From assembly GCA_038496675.1 (NCBI GenBank), contig CM076656.1, positions 22,259,408-22,323,407 of the forward strand: 64,000 nt of DNA, given 5' to 3'. The number at the start of each line of letters is the position of its first letter. Position 1 is the stretch's first letter. The position numbers and the translations under genes are program-made. The DNA comes from Rachycentron canadum (lineage: Eukaryota; Chordata; Actinopteri; Carangiformes; Rachycentridae). Of this stretch, positions 60,051 to 64,000 are shown one piece after another. A model generated the notes under the pieces. The model did no database searches. It saw only the letters and a program-made list of their open reading frames with translations, and was not told the origin of the DNA.

Positions 60051-62039
60051 TTGTACGTCGTTGCCCTTGTGCTCAATGTTTGAAAAAAAAAGGTTGCTCC
60101 AAAGGAAAGGGCTGTTTGACATCAAGATAAAGTCGATAAAATATTAAACTAATAATAATATATTTTACTACTAATATTATACTTCAACTAACGATGAAGT
60201 GAGATGTAATATCTTGCTCCGTCAACAGCAGCTCCTGCTGAATCCACTGCAGGTGAAACACTGACAACAGATCAGTTCCTCACACAATCACACGTCAAAT
60301 AACCTGAACTGTCACTTTAAGAGAGGTCACTTCGGTTCATTTTAGCAAAGTGCTTTTGTTACCTAAACCGAACAACACTTGGGACTCAGGATGCAAACCC
60401 AATTGATTCTGATGCTGTGTGCAGTACATTAATGTAGTGAACATAATCCAGGCAGTAATTATGTTTCCCATCAAAACATAATTAGCGAAACAAATTAGTA
60501 TATAAGGATAATTTCTAGGAGACATGTTTGGCTTAAATAGTAAAATCCTCACCCTCCCTGCTCCTTCTAGACTCCTATTTCTAGACTGTAAACATGAGTA
60601 CATTTTGCCTGCTTCAACAATTCAATACATCTTGATAAAATGACACGAGAACATTATTTTTATGTTCATTATGTGGCTGCCATAGCTATTCTGTCACTGT
60701 GACCAAGCAAAGTAAAGCATAGACATATTGCGCTGTTCTAACCCACCAAGAAACACGCAATCAGTACCACACATTTGCAGTTTCATCAAGATGTAGTAAA
60801 TTTCAAACACACACAGTCAGGGTGCCTTACATAACCATAAAGTAGGCCTGGCGGGTGCTGTCATCAAAACTGTGCCTGCAGCCGCCTTCCTGAGATGAAA
60901 AACAAATGAAGCACTTTGAGGCTGAGCTGATTCCCCTCCCGTTCTGCAGCTCCATCTGTCACTCCCAGCGACTTATTCTGAGAAAGAGCGCTTTTCCTGC
61001 ATGACCTCCATCAAAGCGCGCAAGATGAACGAGGTGGGTCTGGTCTCTGTCCTCTGTCTTCTCCATGCCAAGGCAGCAGGGGCACCGAAGCATCGAGAAC
61101 ACCTGCAAACTGAGAGTAATGAGGCAGCGGGCCGCACGGCCGCCCACCCTCCCTGCTCTAATCAATCCAGCTAGCCATTAAAGAAACCAAGGAGACCTGC
61201 AGCTGCTGAGAGCGAGGTGCAGCTCCACACTGCCGTAAACTGCTGTCTTCCTCCTCAAAGTAAAATCTGCAGCTTCTATAAGATGGTCACTAGTTTTCTA
61301 CTTCACATCACACTGGCTTTTTATAACTTCCTTTTTCTCCTGTTGTTCTTCCAACATTTATTGGGCCAAAAGACATAAAAACCCAAAACTGCTCGTTACC
61401 AGAGGATTGAATTCTCAGCCTGAGCGTGAGATGCATTATTTGTCTTACAACAATTGTGCATCTATGGAGAGTCTAAGCATAGACTGTGTCGTGTGTTGTA
61501 CAGATTACAAAGCACACAAAGACAAATTTGGGCAAAATAAAAAAATAAAACTGAACTGAGAAGAATCGTCTTCTACAGTATTCATATGAAAATGTAGTGG
61601 ATTATAAATTAAATCATGCTAAAGCTAATTTAAAAGTTCATCTTTGAATGCAAACACAGGGCTTAGTGTTAATTCTCACACACTTCCTGAGAGATTCCCG
61701 AACACCCTCGAGCAGTGGTTCTCATCTTATTACATGAATGGCGCGAGCGAAAAGATGTTTTCATTTTCAATTGAAACGTCCATCTTTCCTTCAATTCCAC
61801 CCCTTCAATCTCCTGGAGTCTCCTCCGTCTTTGCTTTTCCTTTCTCCTCTTGCCAGCCTCCGAGACAGGAGCCAGAAATGCACTGGGAAAAGACACGCTG
61901 TCACACGGCGTATACACCCCCCCCAACACACAAAATAAAAAATAAAATAAAATTATCATGCCACCATGTCATTACCCAGCCTTGACTCTCTCAGAGCAAT
62001 CACATTCAAAGAGCATTTTTCAGGAGCGCCCTCCCCAGC

Positions 62040-62290
62040 ACGACTAGTAAGCATGGCTAATGGAAATTTAATCAGCAACGAGAGAGGACAGCAGGCATAA
62101 TGCAACAGATGATAAATAGAAGAAAGATGCAAATGGTATTTATTTTAGACAGGCCATGCTGACAAGCCTGATAATGCCTCCTCATGCAATTTCTCCCTGA
62201 AGCTTCCTTTTGATGGCTGCGAAGTGGTAGGCACCGTATTTCACAGCCTATCGTTTATGGAATAAATTGTTTTATCCATAGAAATGTTTT
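62040..62290. promoter_or_regulatory. candidate conserved non-coding segment with an octamer
   Basis: A unique-looking block with GCTAATGGAAATTTAATCAG and a perfect ATGCAAAT (62127-62134), followed by TATTTATTTTAGACAGG. No ORF or repeat. It looks like a developmental enhancer by word content, which is inference. Confidence 0.25.
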
Positions 62291-63367
62291 CATTTTTTTT
62301 TCCTCAGTGTCTCTTGTCAGTGGTGCCTGAGCAACATGGCAGTCGTCCTAAATTAATAAAGAGCAAGGTAAATTGGTGCAGTCATTACAAACCAGGAGTA
62401 CTTTAAAAACATGCGAGACTCCTGCGAAATTCCCAGCCTGTCGACGTGTTTTAGGCTGCAGTGGTTTCTTTTTTTCTCCTGTTAACAAAGTCAAACCTTG
62501 AGCCGAAACAAGCTCTGAATAACCTGTGCCTGCAACGAAAAGGATTTACACTTCTTTATTCTCTGACATTTCTTGTAATTGCACATATGGCAATGACACA
62601 TTTAACCACATGAATCATGCATGTGCTGCCTACATGTGAAGCAGATTGTGTATTTCAACTAATAAGGATCACTCGCTCTGGATTTCAGCTACAATACAAC
62701 AGTGTTTCATGAATCCATCCAGGGACTAAAGGCTCTGCTGCAAATATCCATTCAAAGTTGGCTTTCGACCGTTTCCTCGGTCGGTGACATTTAGAGTTTA
62801 ATCAAACACATTTACAGGTGATATCTAGATGCCAAAGGTATTAATGTCATCTTTTATTTTAGTATCAAATGTGTGTAACAATTGCAGCACCCAGAGTGAA
62901 CATCTGACAGAAGAATTGGAAAAGACTGATCTTCTCTCAGAGTTGAGATTAAACAGTTCCGACCTTGGAAATAATTAAATTTAATACGTTTAAAAATGAT
63001 CTTGCTGCATGTGATCTTCATCAGCAGATGGAGTTTTGCCACTTGTCATGCAATTGTAGATATTCAAATTTGCATTTTTTAATGAGCCCTTTAAAGTTAT
63101 AATCCTAAAGATTTCAGTCCTGGTTGCTTTGGAAACACTGTGTTGGATGCTTTTAGTTTCAACTCCAGAAAACACTGAGCAGAAATACAATAGAAGAGCA
63201 ACTATGTCTTTATTTAGACCAAACAAACTCATGTTGTTTGCATCAGCAGCAACATAAAGGATACGTCCACATGACAACATTTCTGTTCTTAATCTCTTCT
63301 CTTTGGGACATTTTTGCCTCCATATATCAGTTATTTAAAGCAGCTGTAGTTGTGTATTTTATGTCAT

Positions 63368-63703
63368 ACCATCTTGTTTTTTTGGAACCATAAGAAACCA
63401 TATTTGGAGGAGCTGAGGAGGAGTGAGGGGTGGATCTGACCTGCTGATTATGTGATTCAGTCTGTCAATCACACTGTAGCCACGCCCCTTAATGAATCCC
63501 CTGCTTTATGGTCTATTTTTCTCTAAATGGGACCATAATGTTAAAAAATTAACATAATGTTTGAAACTGGAGACTAAGACATTTTCCCATAGACTTCAAT
63601 ACAATCTGACTTAAGGAGTCGCCCCCTGATGGTCATTAGATTGAATACAAGATTAAGGCTCTTCAGCATTGTCTCCATTTTACAGCCCCTGAGTCCAATC
63701 CAC
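63368..63703 (+). repeat. repeat A, copy 5 (5'-truncated)
   Basis: It begins inside the element at CATCTTGTTTTTTTGGAACC and runs through AGAAACCATATTTGGAGGAG, TCAATCACACTGTAGCCACG, CCCCTGCTTTATGGTCTATT, CCCATAGACTTCAATACAAT and GTCGCCCCCTGATGGTCATT to CCCCTGAGTCCAATCCACGG. It has an internal deletion around the ACTAGAGACTGAGACC region and no CRE. It abuts the CT-rich array. Confidence 0.8.
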
Positions 63704-63709
63704 GGCCTT

Positions 63710-64000
63710 TTGCTCCTCTCTCTCTCCCTCTCTCTCTCACTCTCCTCCTCCCTCTCTCCCCTTTCTCTCCCCTCTCTCCTCCCTCTCTCTTGCTCACTCT
63801 CTCCCCTCTCTCTCTCCTCTCTCTCTCTCTCTCTCGCTCTCTCCCCTCTTACTCTCTCCTCCTCTCTCTCCTCCTCCCTCTCTCTCCTCCTCCCTCTCTC
63901 TTGCTCACTCTCTCCCCTCTCTCTCTCCTCTCTCTCTCTCTCTCTCGCTCTCTCCCCTCTTACTCTCTCCTCCTCTCTCTCCTCCTCCCTCTCTCTCCTC
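63710..64000. repeat. CT-rich array with an exact 111-bp higher-order period
   Basis: The interval is almost pure C and T. The landmark TTGCTCACTCTCTCCCC occurs at 63790 and again at 63901. All 100 bases from 63901 to the window end are identical to those from 63790, so the period is 111 bp. The array continues past the window. It is a polypyrimidine tract with H-DNA potential. Confidence 0.9.

Larger units (their letters stand above)
55541..64000. other. 3' flank of negr1, no gene seen
   Basis: Beyond the distal poly(A) candidates no exon, promoter or long open frame could be supported on either strand. The interval holds the 22/36-bp minisatellite, A-tracts at 57252-57271 and 57834-57853, a (GT)n at 59276-59302 and two repeat A copies. 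A candidate conserved segment lies near 62040-62290 and the CT array at the right edge. Open frames of 60-120 codons here have no recognisable resemblance. Confidence 0.6.

Noticed and set aside
1..64000. CRISPR arrays, rRNA genes or a viral insertion
   Set aside because: No spaced direct repeats, rRNA core motifs or viral-type coding regions were seen; the tandem repeats present are micro- and minisatellites.

Overview
The window looks like nuclear DNA of a teleost fish, probably a spiny-rayed (percomorph) species. It is AT-rich, intron-dominated and full of (CA)n, (GA)n, poly-T and poly-C tracts. It also carries short dispersed repeats of types I recognise from fish genomes. Nothing looks bacterial, viral or plasmid-like: there are no operons, CRISPR arrays or long intact ORFs.

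Only one gene can be supported. It is the 3' part of an IgLON-family cell-adhesion gene on the + strand, best matched to negr1 (neuronal growth regulator 1, also called kilon or neurotractin). Three coding exons are visible. Exon A is 7161-7281 and holds the first half of the third Ig domain. Exon B is 10037-10185 and holds the rest of that domain. The terminal exon C is 47722-47822 and holds the linker and GPI-anchor signal. The splice phases join perfectly (1, 2, 1). Bases 1-7160 are the 3' part of the preceding intron, the next intron is 2,755 bp, and the last intron is 37,536 bp. The stop codon is at 47820-47822. A 3' UTR follows, with a first plausible poly(A) signal at 50914 and good distal ones at 55242 and 55513.

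The large last intron and the downstream flank hold most of the extra structure. There is a decayed non-LTR retrotransposon 3' end (about 21.4-21.97 kb) and a second repeat-like block (22.0-22.9 kb). A five-copy interspersed repeat, called repeat A here, lies at about 27.7, 38.4, 46.3, 59.7 and 63.4 kb, with every copy in the same orientation. Two copies are nested inside other mobile-element relics. A tRNA-Asp(GTC)-like sequence on the minus strand interrupts the first copy. Other features are a SINE-like element with a B box (36.0-36.3 kb), an old diverged tandem duplication with an 18-bp perfect palindrome (51.0-51.8 kb), a 22/36-bp minisatellite (55.98-56.18 kb) and a CT-rich array with an exact 111-bp period at the right edge. 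A 342-bp assembly gap lies at 19432-19773 between C-rich tracts.

No convincing second protein-coding gene was found. The remaining open frames are short, low in complexity or run through repeats. I saw no clear candidate for a novel molecular system. The most interesting leads are the repeat that disperses CREB-type sites and sense-strand AATAAA signals through the gene, the tRNA-Asp-like insertion, and several candidate conserved non-coding segments.
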